64,000 nucleotides of DNA from Flavobacterium dankookense (GCF_004362665.1 NZ_SNXR01000011.1:186001-250000), one strand, 5' to 3'. Shown: positions 34,567 through 46,332, counted from the stretch's first letter. Numbers and translations: made by a program. Notes: generated by a model not told the origin, from the sequence alone.

Positions 34567-37113
34567 TTAATTTGTTGGGTTCTCTGCCTTTTGAATGGTA
34601 ACGGTCAACTCTTGTGAAGTTTCGTCTAAATCCATAAAGATTTCATCACCAGATGCAATTTTAGAGGTAATAATTTCTTCAGCTAAAGCATCTTCAACAT
34701 ATTTTTGAATAGCTCTTTTTAATGGTCGAGCTCCAAATTGTTTATCAAAACCTTTTTCTGCAATAAATGCTTTCGCACTATCAGAAAGATTTAATTTGTA
34801 TCCAAGTTCAGCAACACGAGCATATAATTTTTTCAATTCGATTTCGATGATTAAATCAATATCATGTTTCTCTAATGCGTTGAAAACAATCACATCATCA
34901 ATTCTATTTAAGAATTCAGGAGCAAAGGTTTTCTTAAGAGCATTTTCAATAATACTTTTTGAATTGTCATCCGCTTGAGCCACTTTTGCAGCAGTACCAA
35001 AGCCTACACCTTGACCAAAATCTTTCAATTGACGTGCGCCAACATTAGATGTCATGATGATAATCGTATTTTTAAAATCAATTTTTCTTCCTAAACTATC
35101 GGTCAAATAACCATCGTCTAAAACTTGCAACATCATATTAAAAACATCAGGATGTGCTTTTTCAATTTCGTCAAGAAGCACAACGCAATATGGTTTTCTT
35201 CTAACTTTTTCAGTCAATTGTCCGCCTTCTTCATAACCAACATATCCTGGAGGTGCGCCAATTAATCTTGAAATAGCAAATTTCTCCATGTATTCGCTCA
35301 TGTCTATACGGATTAAAGCATCTTCAGAATCAAATAGTTCACGAGCAATAACTTTTGCCAATTGTGTTTTTCCAACTCCAGTTTGACCTAAAAATATAAA
35401 TGAACCAATTGGACGATTTGGATCTTTTAATCCTGCACGATTTCTTTGGATAGAACGAGCAATTTTAGTAACCGCTTCGTCTTGACCAATTACCTTTCCT
35501 TTTATTAATTCAGGTAAATGAGCCAGTTTATTGCTTTCTGTTTGTGCAATTCGGTTGACTGGGATTCCAGTCATCATTGAAACAACATCAGCAACATTAT
35601 CTTCGGTGACACGAATTCTATTGTTTTTAGAATCTTCTTCCCATTGTTCTTGAGCAATAGCTAAATCTTTTTCCAAACGCTTTTCGTCATCGCGAAGTTT
35701 TGCTGCTTCTTCATACTTCTGTTTTTTTACAACTGAATTTTTTAATTCACGAATTTCTTCTAATTGACGTTCTAAATCCAAAATTTGCTTTGGAACATCA
35801 ATGTTAGTAATATGAACTCTTGAACCAGCTTCATCCAAAGCATCAATAGCTTTATCTGGAAGGAAACGTTCCGACATGTATCTGTTTGTTAATTTCACAC
35901 AGGCTTCGATAGCTTCTTGAGTGTAAATAACGTTGTGGTGATCTTCATATTTATTTTTGATATTATTCAAAATTGTAATTGTTTCTTCAACCGAAGTTGG
36001 TTCTACGATTACTTTTTGAAAACGTCTTTCTAATGCACCATCTTTTTCAATATATTGTCTGTATTCATCTAGTGTTGTTGCACCAATACATTGTATTTCG
36101 CCTCTTGCTAATGCAGGTTTGAACATATTAGAAGCATCTAGTGAACCTGTTGCTCCGCCAGCACCAACTATTGTATGAATTTCATCTATAAAAAGAATAA
36201 TATCATCATTCTTTTCTAGTTCATTCATCACAGCTTTCATTCTTTCTTCGAATTGTCCACGATATTTTGTTCCAGCTACTAATGAAGCTAAATCAAGCGT
36301 AACAACACGTTTGTTGAAAAGAATTCTCGACACTTTCTTTTGGATAATTCGCAAAGCTAAACCTTCAGCAATAGCTGATTTTCCTACTCCTGGTTCTCCA
36401 ATTAATAATGGATTATTCTTTTTTCTACGGCTAAGAATTTGAGAAACACGCTCAATTTCTTTTTCACGACCAACTACAGGATCGAGTTTTCCTTCTTCTG
36501 CCATTTCAGTTAAATCACGACCAAAGTTATCTAAAACAGGTGTTTTTGATTTCTTGTTGGTTTTGTTGGCAGGATTGTTGAAGTTTCCTTCTTTTAAGCT
36601 GTCATCTTGACTGGAATCATCGTTATATGACTCGTTTTTTGGCAAATTATCCATAAAATCTTCTTCTTCGTTTGGTGTCATATTTATATATTGTTCTTTA
36701 ACTAAACTATAGTCAATTTTTAGACGATGGAGTAGTTTGGTTGTTGGGTCGTTTTCATTTCTCAATATACATAATAGTAAATGAGCTGTGCTGATAGAAG
36801 AACTTTGAAAAACTTTTGCCTCAAGAAAAGTAGTTTTTAATGCACGTTCGGCTTGACGAGTTAAATGAAGATTTTTTTTCTCATTACTAACTTCAACATT
36901 AGGACTAGCAGGACTTAAAATCTCTACTTTTTTTCTTAAATGCTCTAAATCTACTGAAAGATTATTCAATATCGTAATCGCTTTTCCGTTTCCATCTCTT
37001 AAAATTCCGAGCATCAGATGTTCAGTTCCAATAAAGTCATGCCCTAATCGTAGCGCTTCTTCTTTACTGTAAGTGATTACATCCTTGACTCTTGGTGAAA
37101 AATTATCATCCAT
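34567..37113 (-). CDS. clpC: ATP-dependent Clp protease ATP-binding subunit ClpC
   Basis: 848 residues: N-domain repeats (about 1-145), an Asn/Asp-rich linker (about 150-195), D1 AAA+ with GEPGVGKS (239-246), a coiled M-domain (about 430-490), and D2 AAA+ with GQTGVGKT (about 570) and a VGFG tripeptide loop that would dock ClpP. It unfolds damaged proteins and feeds ClpP, which is not in this window. The Bacteroidota protein is ClpC rather than ClpB because the M-domain is short. It is divergent from gyrA across a 265-base gap in which I see no strong motif. Confidence 0.96.
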   Translation of the reverse strand: MDDNFSPRVKDVITYSKEEALRLGHDFIGTEHLMLGILRDGNGKAITILNNLSVDLEHLRKKVEILSPASPNVEVSNEKKNLHLTRQAERALKTTFLEAKVFQSSSISTAHLLLCILRNENDPTTKLLHRLKIDYSLVKEQYINMTPNEEEDFMDNLPKNESYNDDSSQDDSLKEGNFNNPANKTNKKSKTPVLDNFGRDLTEMAEEGKLDPVVGREKEIERVSQILSRRKKNNPLLIGEPGVGKSAIAEGLALRIIQKKVSRILFNKRVVTLDLASLVAGTKYRGQFEERMKAVMNELEKNDDIILFIDEIHTIVGAGGATGSLDASNMFKPALARGEIQCIGATTLDEYRQYIEKDGALERRFQKVIVEPTSVEETITILNNIKNKYEDHHNVIYTQEAIEACVKLTNRYMSERFLPDKAIDALDEAGSRVHITNIDVPKQILDLERQLEEIRELKNSVVKKQKYEEAAKLRDDEKRLEKDLAIAQEQWEEDSKNNRIRVTEDNVADVVSMMTGIPVNRIAQTESNKLAHLPELIKGKVIGQDEAVTKIARSIQRNRAGLKDPNRPIGSFIFLGQTGVGKTQLAKVIARELFDSEDALIRIDMSEYMEKFAISRLIGAPPGYVGYEEGGQLTEKVRRKPYCVVLLDEIEKAHPDVFNMMLQVLDDGYLTDSLGRKIDFKNTIIIMTSNVGARQLKDFGQGVGFGTAAKVAQADDNSKSIIENALKKTFAPEFLNRIDDVIVFNALEKHDIDLIIEIELKKLYARVAELGYKLNLSDSAKAFIAEKGFDKQFGARPLKRAIQKYVEDALAEEIITSKIASGDEIFMDLDETSQELTVTIQKAENPTN

Positions 37114-37378
37114 AGCAATATAATTTTTGTTAAGTAAATTTAACTAATTGAAATGACTTATTCAAAAATCATTCCTTTAAAATGTACTGTCAGCTAATAG
37201 ACAAAAAAAAAGCCAATAATAAAAGTAGTTAGACAAGTATTTTATTAACCAAAAAAAGTCCCTATTTTGTTAATAAATCGTTGAAATTTGTGAGCTAAAA
37301 AAGACTTCAAAAACTATAAATATTCTATATTAGCACGTTTTGAATTTAATCTAATTTTTTATTAATAATTTATAAAAT

Positions 37379-39994
37379 ATGTCTGACGGAGAAAAGTTAA
37401 TTCCTATTAACATCGAAGATGAAATGAAATCAGCATACATCGATTATTCGATGTCTGTTATTGTCTCAAGAGCATTACCTGACGTTCGTGATGGTTTGAA
37501 ACCAGTGCACAGAAGAGTATTATATGGAATGTATGATTTAGGAGTTTTTTCAAATAGAGCTCACAAGAAATCCGCAAGAATTGTTGGAGAAGTTTTGGGT
37601 AAATATCATCCACACGGAGATACATCTGTTTATGACGCTATGGTTCGTATGGCACAAGAATGGAGTTTACGTTATTTATTAATTGACGGACAAGGTAACT
37701 TTGGTTCTGTTGACGGCGATAGTCCAGCTGCAATGCGTTATACCGAAGCCAGAATGAAAAAAATGTCAGAAGACATTATGGCAGATATTGACAAAGAAAC
37801 AGTTGATTTTCAATTAAACTTTGACGATACTTTGTATGAACCAAAAGTAATGCCGACAAGAGTTCCAAATCTTTTGATTAATGGTGCTTCTGGAATTGCA
37901 GTTGGTATGGCTACAAACATGGCACCACATAATTTGACTGAAGTTATCGATGGAACAATGGCGTACATTGATAATAATGATATAGAAATTGATGAATTAA
38001 TTACTCATATAAAAGCACCAGATTTTCCAACAGGTGGAATTATATATGGTATGGATGGTGTTCGCGAAGCATTCAAAACTGGTCGTGGAAGAATCGTTAT
38101 TCGTGCTAAAGTAAGTTTTGAAGAATCCAACGGAAAAGAAGCAATTGTTGTCTCTGAGATTCCTTATCAAGTGAATAAAGCAGACATGATTAAGAAAACC
38201 GCAGATTTAATTAATGAAAAGAGAATTGAAGGTATTTCCAATATTCGTGACGAATCAGACAGAAACGGAATGCGAATCGTTTATGAATTAAAACGTGACG
38301 CTGTTCCAAACGTTGTTTTGAATACATTATATAAATTTACACAGCTTCAATCTTCTTTTAGTGTAAACAATATTGCATTGGTAAACGGAAGACCACAAAT
38401 GCTGAATGTGAAAGACTTGATTCATTATTTTGTTGAACACAGACATGATGTAGTTGTTAGACGTACACAATTTGAATTACGTAAAGCTGAAGAAAGAGCT
38501 CATATTTTAGAAGGTTTAATTATCGCTTCAGATAATATTGATGAAGTAATCGCATTAATTCGTTCATCTAAAGATGGAGACGAAGCAAGAACTAAATTAA
38601 TTGAGCGTTTTACACTTTCTGAAATTCAAGCACGCGCTATTGTTGAAATGCGTTTACGTCAATTAACTGGTCTTGAGCAAGATAAGTTAAGAGCAGAATA
38701 TGAAGAAATCATGAAATTAATTCAACACTTGAAAGATTTATTAGCAAGTAAAGAATTAAGAATGGCTTTAATTAAAGAAGAATTAGCAGAAATCAGAGAT
38801 AAATATGGAGATGCTCGTCGTTCAGTTATTGAATATTCTGGTGGAGATGTTAGTATTGAAGATCTAATTGCTGATGAAAATGTAGTTATTACTATTTCTC
38901 ATGCAGGTTACATTAAACGTACCAATCTTTCGGAATATAAAACACAAAATCGTGGTGGTGTTGGACAAAAAAGTGCTGGAACAAGAGATCAAGATTTCTT
39001 AGAGCACATGTATGTGGCAACAAATCATCAATATATGATGTTCTTTACTCAAAAAGGAAAATGTTTCTGGATGCGTGTTTATGAAATTCCAGAAGGAAGT
39101 AAAACCGCCAAAGGAAGAGCTTTACAAAACCTAATCAACATTGAAAATGATGATAAAGTAAAAGCATTTATTTGTACACAAGATTTAAAAGATAAGGATT
39201 ATACTAATAGTCATAATCTTATTATGGTGACTAAAAAAGGTCAGGTGAAGAAAACATCTCTTGACAAATATTCAAAACCTAGAGTAAATGGTGTTGCAGC
39301 AATCACTATTAAAGAAGGAGATGAATTATTAGCTGCAGAACTTACAGATGGAAACAGCCACATCATGATTGCTGTCAAATCAGGAAAAATGGTTCGATTT
39401 GAAGAAAGTAAAACTCGTCCGATGGGAAGAACAGCTTCTGGAGTTCGTGGAATTACTTTAAAAGATGAAACAGACGAAGTAATTGGTATGGTTTCTGTAA
39501 ACGATATGGAAAGTGAAATATTAGTTGTTGCAGAAAATGGTTATGGAAAACGTTCAAGCATCGACGAATATAGAATTACAAATCGTGGTGGAAAAGGAGT
39601 GAAAACCCTAAATATTACCGAGAAAACAGGTAAGTTAATCTCTATCAATTCAGTTACAGATGCGGACGATTTAATGATTATTAATAAATCAGGACTGACT
39701 ATCAGAATGGCAGTTGAAGATTTACGAGTAATGGGAAGAGCAACACAAGGAGTGAAGTTGATAAACATTAAAGGAAGCGACTCAATTGCAGCTGTTACTA
39801 AAGTAATGAAAGATGACGTTGCAGAAGTAGTTCTAGATGAAGACGGAAATGTTATCGAAGGAGAAGTTATCGAAAGAGTTAAACCAGTTCTTGAAATTCT
39901 TGAAGATGAAGGAACAACTGACGACGACGATGACGACGATATTGAAGAAGAAGAAATCGAAGACGAAGAGTCGGAAGACGAGGATGATGAATAA
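37379..39994 (+). CDS. gyrA: DNA gyrase subunit A
   Basis: 871 residues. [10 protein letters not shown] and [17 protein letters not shown] (77-93) frame the quinolone-determining region; Thr82, Ser83 and Asp86 take the places of the E. coli Ser83 region. Tyr121 ([10 protein letters not shown]) is the DNA-cutting tyrosine. A GyrA box-like QNRGGVGQ near 525 and beta-pinwheel repeats follow. The last about 30 residues are almost all Asp/Glu, and a long antisense reading frame over them is an artefact. The gene is 15 bases ahead of the TPR gene. Confidence 0.97.
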   Translation: MSDGEKLIPINIEDEMKSAYIDYSMSVIVSRALPDVRDGLKPVHRRVLYGMYDLGVFSNRAHKKSARIVGEVLGKYHPHGDTSVYDAMVRMAQEWSLRYLLIDGQGNFGSVDGDSPAAMRYTEARMKKMSEDIMADIDKETVDFQLNFDDTLYEPKVMPTRVPNLLINGASGIAVGMATNMAPHNLTEVIDGTMAYIDNNDIEIDELITHIKAPDFPTGGIIYGMDGVREAFKTGRGRIVIRAKVSFEESNGKEAIVVSEIPYQVNKADMIKKTADLINEKRIEGISNIRDESDRNGMRIVYELKRDAVPNVVLNTLYKFTQLQSSFSVNNIALVNGRPQMLNVKDLIHYFVEHRHDVVVRRTQFELRKAEERAHILEGLIIASDNIDEVIALIRSSKDGDEARTKLIERFTLSEIQARAIVEMRLRQLTGLEQDKLRAEYEEIMKLIQHLKDLLASKELRMALIKEELAEIRDKYGDARRSVIEYSGGDVSIEDLIADENVVITISHAGYIKRTNLSEYKTQNRGGVGQKSAGTRDQDFLEHMYVATNHQYMMFFTQKGKCFWMRVYEIPEGSKTAKGRALQNLINIENDDKVKAFICTQDLKDKDYTNSHNLIMVTKKGQVKKTSLDKYSKPRVNGVAAITIKEGDELLAAELTDGNSHIMIAVKSGKMVRFEESKTRPMGRTASGVRGITLKDETDEVIGMVSVNDMESEILVVAENGYGKRSSIDEYRITNRGGKGVKTLNITEKTGKLISINSVTDADDLMIINKSGLTIRMAVEDLRVMGRATQGVKLINIKGSDSIAAVTKVMKDDVAEVVLDEDGNVIEGEVIERVKPVLEILEDEGTTDDDDDDDIEEEEIEDEESEDEDDE

Positions 39995-40009
39995 TTAAAA
40001 ATTAATATT

Positions 40010-41323
40010 ATGAAAATAAAACACATTGTATTAGCTTCGGCAATACTAGTTTCTGTTTCATCTTTTGCTCAGAAAGATGAGTTAAAAAAGCTGAAAAAGA
40101 TTTATGAAAAAACTGCTCCAACAGTTAATGATGTATCAGAATATAAAGCAACATTAAATGCATTGCAACCATTAGCAACGGCAGAAAGTGATGTTGTTTA
40201 TTATGGATTTTATAAAGCAATGTCGCCAATTGTTGAGATTATGTCGTTAGGTTTAACTGCAACACCACAACAAAAAGCTCAAATTGCTACTCCAAGTGTT
40301 GTTTCTGAAGTTGAAAAAGGCCTTAACGCTACTTTGGACTATGAGAAGAAAGTTGGTAAAAAAGTTTACACTGATGACATTTTAGCTAAAATTGCACTTT
40401 TCAAACCTGAATTATTAAATGCAGCTATTGCTCTTGGTGATGCCAAGAAGTATAAAGAATCGGCTAGCCTATTGCATTCAATATATCAATTAGATAAAAA
40501 AGATGTTGATATGCTTTTCTATGCAGCAGGATATTCTGTAAATGCTGAAGACTATGAAAAAGCAATTGAATATTACAATGAGTTAAAAAAGATTAACTAT
40601 TCAGGAGAGTCAATAATTTATTTTGCTACAAACAAAACTAGTAAAACTGAAGAGTCTTTTGGAGATAACAAATCACTCCGAGACATTTCAGTTAATAGTG
40701 CAAAAACACATGAAAAACCACGTGATGAAAAAACACCTTCAAAACGAGGAGAAATTTATAAAAACATTGCATTGATTTTAGTTCAAAAAGGCAAAACACA
40801 AGAAGCTATTTCTGCTGTTCAAGAAGCCAGAAAAGTAAATCCTGATGATGAATCGCTGTTGATGACTGAAATGGATTTATATTTAAAAATGAATGATTTC
40901 GATACATATACAAAATTAGTAAACGAGGCATTGGCTAAAAATCCAAATAATGCGGATTTAGTTTTCAATCTTGGAGTTGTTGCAGGAAATGCTAATAAAT
41001 TAGACGAAGCTGAAAAACATTATAAAAAAGCTATTGAAATTAACCCAAATTATTTTAATGCCTATTTAAATTATTCAGAATTAAAATTAAGAGCTGATGA
41101 AAAGTTTGTTGAGGAAATGAATAAATTAGGTACTTCAGAAAAAGATAACAAAAGATACACTTTCCTAAAATCTGAAAGAGAGAAAAACTTTAAATCAATT
41201 TTACCTTATTTAGAAAAAGCTTATGATTTAGAGCCAACAAATGATGCAGCAAAAAAGACTTTGTTAAGTGTTTATAATGCTCTTGAAATGACTGATAAAT
41301 ATAAAGCTTTGAAAGCAAAATAA
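40010..41323 (+). CDS. Exported tetratricopeptide-repeat protein
   Basis: 437 residues with a signal peptide (1-20, ending SFAQ). At least two canonical TPRs are clear: one near residues 245-280 (KNIALILVQKGKTQEAISAVQEARKV, in shorter pieces) and one near 313-350 (NLGVVAGNANKLDEAEKHYKKA), with more degenerate copies around. Probably periplasmic scaffold; partner unknown. It follows gyrA by 15 bases and ends at a strong bidirectional terminator. Confidence 0.85.
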   Translation: MKIKHIVLASAILVSVSSFAQKDELKKLKKIYEKTAPTVNDVSEYKATLNALQPLATAESDVVYYGFYKAMSPIVEIMSLGLTATPQQKAQIATPSVVSEVEKGLNATLDYEKKVGKKVYTDDILAKIALFKPELLNAAIALGDAKKYKESASLLHSIYQLDKKDVDMLFYAAGYSVNAEDYEKAIEYYNELKKINYSGESIIYFATNKTSKTEESFGDNKSLRDISVNSAKTHEKPRDEKTPSKRGEIYKNIALILVQKGKTQEAISAVQEARKVNPDDESLLMTEMDLYLKMNDFDTYTKLVNEALAKNPNNADLVFNLGVVAGNANKLDEAEKHYKKAIEINPNYFNAYLNYSELKLRADEKFVEEMNKLGTSEKDNKRYTFLKSEREKNFKSILPYLEKAYDLEPTNDAAKKTLLSVYNALEMTDKYKALKAK

Positions 41324-41340
41324 AATAGGTTTATTAAAAA

Positions 41341-41368
41341 AAAAACTCCGCAATTTGCGGAGTTTTTT
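41341..41368. terminator. Bidirectional terminator between TPR and M28 peptidase genes
   Basis: ACTCCGC (41345-41351) pairs with GCGGAGT (41357-41363) around AATTT; A-run on the left and T-run on the right let it work both ways. The flanking genes converge here, 17 and 5 bases away. Confidence 0.88.
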
Positions 41369-41373
41369 GTTTT

Positions 41374-43593
41374 TTAAAATTTTACTTTTACAATCATTAC
41401 TTGACCTTTTCTTAAAAAAGTTACTTCTTTTTCATCACCAGAATTTAGTTTTGCTAAACATTCCATATAAGTATAAACCTCTTTAATATTGCAATCTCCA
41501 ATTTTTGTAATTACATCTCCTGCTTGAATACCTGCCAACTGTGCAGGTCGATTTTCAGTTACTCCATCAACATGCAATCCATCACCATGATCTGTATAAT
41601 CTGGCATTATTCCTAGTGTGACTTTGTATTTAGGAACAATTTTTTCTGCGTTTATTTTGGTTTTAGTAAACTCAATAGTTTTCAAATCAGCAATTGAATT
41701 TACTGTTCTAAAAACATAATTTACTATATTTTCTACACCATAATAATTGATTTTGTCCTCGTCATCGCTTGGTTTATGGTAATCGGTATGCGTTCCAGTG
41801 AAGAAAAATAAAACTGGAATATCTTTCAAATAGAATGATGTATGATCCGATGGACCAATTCCACCAGTTTCTTGTGTTATCGTAAATCCTGCGGGCTTAT
41901 TTTTTTCTATAATTTCTGGAAATGATGGAGAAGTGCCAGTTCCACCAATAACTAGTGCTTTTTTATCGTCAAGTCGTCCAATCATGTCCATGTTTATCAT
42001 CGCTTCAACATTTGGATATAATTCTTTTAAAGTAGCAGCCATTTGTTTAGAGCCAATTAATCCATCTTCTTCACCAGAAAAAAGGGCAAAAATATAGTTG
42101 GCATTTTCCTTTCTCTTGTTTTGTGAAAACATTCTCGCTAATTCTAAAACTCCGGCAACACCAGAAGCATTATCATCTGCACCATTATGTATTTCTCCTT
42201 CTGAATTCATTTTAGTAGAGTGATGATGTTCATTTAATCCAAGATGGTCATAATGCGCTCCAATTACAATTGTTCTTTTGGCACCATTATCAAGATAGCC
42301 AATAATATTTGTTCCTGTGTTTGGTTTTCCTTTCGAAATAGTATCATGAGGATTTAATCTAACGTTATAATTGAAAGTTTGTTTGAACGTTTTATCATAA
42401 GGTTTTAATTCTAATTTTTTAAATTCTTTTTCAATATAATTTCCAGCTAATTTTTCTTCTTTTGAACCTGTTAATCTTCCTTTTAATTCATCTGATGCTA
42501 GATAGGTGATATGTTTTTTTAGTTTTGAAGCATTGGCATTTTCTACTTCATCTGTTTCAATCCAATCCGCTATAAAAACATTGGTTTCTCTTGGTTTGTC
42601 TTGTTGACGATTACTTGAAAAAACTAATTTTTTTCCATCTGGTGAGAACATAGGAAACGCATTAAATTCGCTTTCGTAAGTGATTTGTTTTAATCCAGTT
42701 CCATCTGTATTAATCATATACAATTGGAAATCATAACCTCTTGTAGCATGATGATTCGAGGCGAAAATTATCTTTTTATCTGATGGATGAAAAAATGGTG
42801 CCCAATTTGCTTTACCTAAATTAGTAACTTGTTTTAAATCTGTGCCATCAATATTACAAGTATATATTTCCATATTGGTTGGAGCCACAAGATTTTGGGC
42901 TAATAGATCTTTGTATTCTTTAATGTCTTTTTCAGTCGTTGGTCTAGATGCACGAAAAACTAATTTTTTGCTATCATGCGAAAAAAAACAACCGCCATCA
43001 TATCCTAATCCTGTAGTAACTTGTTTTAAATTTGAACCATCAATATCCATTGTCCAAAGTTCTAAATCGCCACTTCTGATACTTGTAAAAGCAATCTTTT
43101 TTCCATCAGGAGAAACAACTGCTTCGGCATCATAACCGGGAGAATTTGTTAATTGCTTTGTTATTTTTCCATCTAAACCAGCGATATAAATATCAAATTC
43201 GGGATAAATTGCCCAAAGATATTTTCCATCAGGCGATTTTGGTGGAATTGGACAAACATGGCTCGCTTCGTGTGTTGAAGCATATAAAATATGTTTTCCG
43301 TCAGGCATAAAATAAGAACACGTTGTTCTTCCTTTTCCAGTAGAAATAAGTTTTAAACTGTTGAAGTCAACGTCTGGTTTTGTTACATCTAATGTATAAA
43401 TTTGGTCACAAGGAATTCCTTTATCATTATTTGTGACTTGCAATGTTAACGATTTACTATCTGGACTAAAGTAAGCCTCAGCATTATCTCCACCAAATGT
43501 TAATTTTTTTATATTTTGAAGATTTTTTTCTTGACCAAAAACTATTGAAGTTGTGATAAAAATGGTTAATGAAAGTAAATTTTTTAATTGCAT
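41374..43593 (-). CDS. Exported M28 peptidase with N-terminal beta-propeller and C-terminal PDZ
   Basis: 739 residues. Signal peptide 1-20. Residues about 30-345 hold TolB/WD40-like repeats (FSPDGKKLVFSS type). The M28 zinc aminopeptidase part follows, with GAHYDHLG, GADDNASGV, FSGEEDGLIG, MDMIGRL and GPSDHTSF giving the two-zinc site. A PDZ-like end (GVTENRPAQLAGIQAGDVITKIGD, in shorter units) lies at about 665-725. Likely a periplasmic or surface aminopeptidase; its substrate is unknown. An imperfect -7 box (TACTTTTA) ends 21 bases before the start. Confidence 0.9.
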   Translation of the reverse strand: MQLKNLLSLTIFITTSIVFGQEKNLQNIKKLTFGGDNAEAYFSPDSKSLTLQVTNNDKGIPCDQIYTLDVTKPDVDFNSLKLISTGKGRTTCSYFMPDGKHILYASTHEASHVCPIPPKSPDGKYLWAIYPEFDIYIAGLDGKITKQLTNSPGYDAEAVVSPDGKKIAFTSIRSGDLELWTMDIDGSNLKQVTTGLGYDGGCFFSHDSKKLVFRASRPTTEKDIKEYKDLLAQNLVAPTNMEIYTCNIDGTDLKQVTNLGKANWAPFFHPSDKKIIFASNHHATRGYDFQLYMINTDGTGLKQITYESEFNAFPMFSPDGKKLVFSSNRQQDKPRETNVFIADWIETDEVENANASKLKKHITYLASDELKGRLTGSKEEKLAGNYIEKEFKKLELKPYDKTFKQTFNYNVRLNPHDTISKGKPNTGTNIIGYLDNGAKRTIVIGAHYDHLGLNEHHHSTKMNSEGEIHNGADDNASGVAGVLELARMFSQNKRKENANYIFALFSGEEDGLIGSKQMAATLKELYPNVEAMINMDMIGRLDDKKALVIGGTGTSPSFPEIIEKNKPAGFTITQETGGIGPSDHTSFYLKDIPVLFFFTGTHTDYHKPSDDEDKINYYGVENIVNYVFRTVNSIADLKTIEFTKTKINAEKIVPKYKVTLGIMPDYTDHGDGLHVDGVTENRPAQLAGIQAGDVITKIGDCNIKEVYTYMECLAKLNSGDEKEVTFLRKGQVMIVKVKF

Positions 43594-43640
43594 AATTTTT
43601 ATATTTTGATTTGTAAAAGTATAAATTCAAACGAATTATT

Positions 43641-44057
43641 TTATAAAAACTTATTTAAAATTGCTGCTGTTGGCATCATACAACTTTCTTTTTTGCCATA
43701 CCATTTATACCTGTTTTTGGCAACAAAGTCATAAAAGTAATTTCCAATTGTTCCTTTTGGAATTAAAAACGAGACTATCTGATTCCAAGTGCCGAGTTCA
43801 CTCACGATTTTTTTTATTGCTTCAGCTTTGTAATAGTAGGCTTTGTTTGGTTCGTAGAGAATAATACTATCAACGTTTCTATCTTGAATTCCTAGATGTT
43901 TAATTATTTTTTGTCCTAATGCTGATTGCAAAGCAACAAATCGGAATAGGTCATTCTTATCATGTTTAATGATGAATTGAACAGAGTTGTCGCAAAGATT
44001 GCAGACGCCGTCAAAAAGAATTATTTTTTTATCTACAGGTAATTCGGTTAGTTCCAT
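43641..44057 (-). CDS. Thiol-disulfide oxidoreductase DCC family protein
   Basis: 138 residues. FDGVCNLCDNSVQFI near residue 15 is the DCC signature with its CxxC pair, and RFVALQS and YYYKAEA are typical of the fold. The family is thioredoxin-like with few tested functions. It follows mutS2 by 16 bases on the same strand. Confidence 0.9.
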   Translation of the reverse strand: MELTELPVDKKIILFDGVCNLCDNSVQFIIKHDKNDLFRFVALQSALGQKIIKHLGIQDRNVDSIILYEPNKAYYYKAEAIKKIVSELGTWNQIVSFLIPKGTIGNYFYDFVAKNRYKWYGKKESCMMPTAAILNKFL

Positions 44058-44073
44058 TTTTGTTATGCTGAAT

Positions 44074-46248
44074 TTATTTCACTACGGGTTGTACAAATTC
44101 TAATTCCTCCATGCTTACTTTTGAAGTGAAAATTCCATAATTAACTACAGCTTTATTTTTCTCAATTTTATCAATAGTTCCAACGGATTTTCCATCTATC
44201 ATTCGAACTCTATCACCAATTTTTAGAATCACTTTTGGTTTAATTAGTTCGATTTCTTTTTTCTTCTGTTTTATTTCTATTTTCTTTTCTCTTATTTCTT
44301 CAACCTTAACTTTAACCTCTTGTTGTGTAATTTTTTGTATTATTTCTTTTTCCTTTTTTTCTTTAACTGTTGCTTTCTTTCTTTTGGAATTTTCGATTTC
44401 AACAATTTTTAAAAACTCACCAATCAATACTTTTTTGTCTTTGTTGTTAAAATACTTCTCGGCAATATCATCTAGCTTTTGACCAATATAAATAAGTCTT
44501 TGATTGGAATCGTAAAGTTCTTGATAACGCTCCAATTTATCCTGAATTTTAGCATTAATCGTCTCCATTTTTTTGCTTTCTTCTCGCGCTTTACTTTCTT
44601 CTTCTTTTAAATTTAGTGACGTTTTTTCCAATTTCGAACGTTCTTTTTGTAGCGTAGCAATTGTTTTGTCAAAGCGAACTTTTCCACCTTCGATTTTCTT
44701 TTTTGCTCGATTTATCAATCCATATGGAATTCCGTTTTTTTGAGCTACTTCAAAGGTGAAAGAACTTCCGGCTTGTCCCAAAATCAGTTTGTACATTGGT
44801 TCCAAAGATTTTTCGTCAAAAAGCATATTAGCATTGGACGCAAAAGGCAATTCATTAGCTAAAATTTTTAGATTGGAATAGTGTGTCGTTATGATTCCAA
44901 ATGCTTCTCTATGATAAAATTCTTCCAAGAAAGTTTCTGCCAAAGCACCACCAAGTTCTGGATCAGAACCTGTTCCAAATTCATCAATTAAGAAAAGCGT
45001 TTTTGAATTACATTTTTTTAAGAAATAATTCATGTTTTTCAATCGGTAACTGTATGTACTTAAATGATTTTCAATGGATTGATTGTCTCCGATGTCGGTA
45101 AGAATTCTATCGAATAAAAACGTTTCGCTGCGTTCGTGTACCGGAATTAATATACCACATTGAAGCATTAACTGCAATAATCCAACAGTTTTTAGTGAGA
45201 TGGTTTTTCCACCAGCATTTGGACCAGAAATGACTATAATTCTACTTTCGTTATTTAATTCAATGGTTTGAGGAAATGTTTTTTCTTTCTTTTCTAAATT
45301 GTTTAAAAATAGAATAGGATGGAAGGCATCTCTGAAAAAAAGTCTTTTTTCTTCAATAATAGTTGGTAAAATACCATTTATTTTTCTTGCATATTTTGCT
45401 TTAGCAGCGATAACATCAATGTCACTAAGAAATTCTTGATACTGTTTTAAAAGCGCAACATGTGGACGAATTTCGTTTGATAATTTTTTTAGAATTCGTG
45501 TAATTTCTTCTCGCTCTTCATATTCTAGGTTACTTAATTCTCTGGAATATTTCAAAGTAGTCTCAGGTTCAATATAAGCAATACTTCCTGTTTTTGAACT
45601 ACCTAAAATGGAACCTTTTACTTTTCTACGATACATTGCCAAAACGGCTAAAACTCTACGATTTTCAACAAAACTTTCCTTGATATCGTCTAAATATCCA
45701 AGTGAATTGTATTGTGACATTGCCTGACCAAAACTTTGATTTACTTTGCCTCGAACAACACTCATGTCTCTGCGAATATTGATTAAATCAGGTGAAGCAT
45801 TGTCTTTTATTTCTCCATATTTATCGACTACTTCATCAATTTTTTGGATTATATATTTTGTATAGTCAACTTGTGTTGCTTTTTCATTCAGTTTGGGATA
45901 ATAGTCATTGAATTTTTTAAAGAAAAGCAATAAAACATTTACGGTTTCTGATAGTGTTGCAATTTTTCTAAAACTTCCAACTTCTAAGAAACTGTCTTCA
46001 ATACTTAAAAATTTAATATCATTAGTTATGTTATCAAATCCATGATTTGGAATAGCATTATTATTCGAAAACGATGATAAATATTCCGACGTTTGAAGTA
46101 ATACATCTAATAATGTTTCCTTGTCTTTGAATGGAATAATTTCCAATGCTTTTTCCTTTCCAATTTCTGTGTTGCATCGTTCAGAAATGGTTTGTAAAAC
46201 AGTTGTAAATTCTAAGTCTTTTAATGTTTTATCGGTTATCGAAATCAT
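44074..46248 (-). CDS. mutS2: Endonuclease MutS2-like protein lacking the Smr domain
   Basis: 724 residues. The MutS core is intact: SGPNAGGKTISLKT (about 338-351, Walker A) and FLIDEFGTGSDP (Walker B, near 420). A long charged coiled coil (about 515-660, Lys/Glu-rich) leads to a small KIGDRVRMIDGKSVGTI domain, and no Smr nuclease domain follows, unlike B. subtilis MutS2 (785 residues). MutS2 proteins resolve recombination structures or rescue collided ribosomes. It is divergent from ung; its exact -7 box TAACTTTG is at 46268-46275. Confidence 0.9.
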   Translation of the reverse strand: MISITDKTLKDLEFTTVLQTISERCNTEIGKEKALEIIPFKDKETLLDVLLQTSEYLSSFSNNNAIPNHGFDNITNDIKFLSIEDSFLEVGSFRKIATLSETVNVLLLFFKKFNDYYPKLNEKATQVDYTKYIIQKIDEVVDKYGEIKDNASPDLINIRRDMSVVRGKVNQSFGQAMSQYNSLGYLDDIKESFVENRRVLAVLAMYRRKVKGSILGSSKTGSIAYIEPETTLKYSRELSNLEYEEREEITRILKKLSNEIRPHVALLKQYQEFLSDIDVIAAKAKYARKINGILPTIIEEKRLFFRDAFHPILFLNNLEKKEKTFPQTIELNNESRIIVISGPNAGGKTISLKTVGLLQLMLQCGILIPVHERSETFLFDRILTDIGDNQSIENHLSTYSYRLKNMNYFLKKCNSKTLFLIDEFGTGSDPELGGALAETFLEEFYHREAFGIITTHYSNLKILANELPFASNANMLFDEKSLEPMYKLILGQAGSSFTFEVAQKNGIPYGLINRAKKKIEGGKVRFDKTIATLQKERSKLEKTSLNLKEEESKAREESKKMETINAKIQDKLERYQELYDSNQRLIYIGQKLDDIAEKYFNNKDKKVLIGEFLKIVEIENSKRKKATVKEKKEKEIIQKITQQEVKVKVEEIREKKIEIKQKKKEIELIKPKVILKIGDRVRMIDGKSVGTIDKIEKNKAVVNYGIFTSKVSMEELEFVQPVVK

Positions 46249-46267
46249 GAAATCTTTGTCTTTGCTT

Positions 46268-46275
46268 CAAAGTTA
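46268..46275 (-). promoter_or_regulatory. Candidate -7 box for mutS2
   Basis: TAACTTTG on the minus strand, an exact TAnnTTTG ending 20 bases before the mutS2 start. No clear TTG at 17-23 bases upstream. Confidence 0.35.
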
Positions 46276-46309
46276 CAAAGGATAAAATCCATATTGAAAT
46301 AGAAAACAG

Positions 46310-46317
46310 TATTTTTG
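46310..46317 (+). promoter_or_regulatory. Candidate -7 box for ung
   Basis: TATTTTTG, an exact TAnnTTTG ending 15 bases before the ung start, back to back with the mutS2 box in an 84-base spacer. The nearest TTG is only 13 bases upstream. Confidence 0.35.
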
Positions 46318-46332
46318 GTAAAATTTTAAGAG

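Noticed and set aside
37114..37378. Origin or long regulatory region between clpC and gyrA
   Set aside because: The 265 bases are AT-rich with A- and T-runs but show no DnaA-box cluster, no strong palindrome and no exact promoter pair.
39541..40026. 161-residue Ser-rich reading frame on the minus strand across the end of gyrA
   Set aside because: It is the antisense of the GAT/GAA-rich acidic tail of GyrA; poly-Ser is the expected reading of that codon pattern and no promoter or family match is seen.
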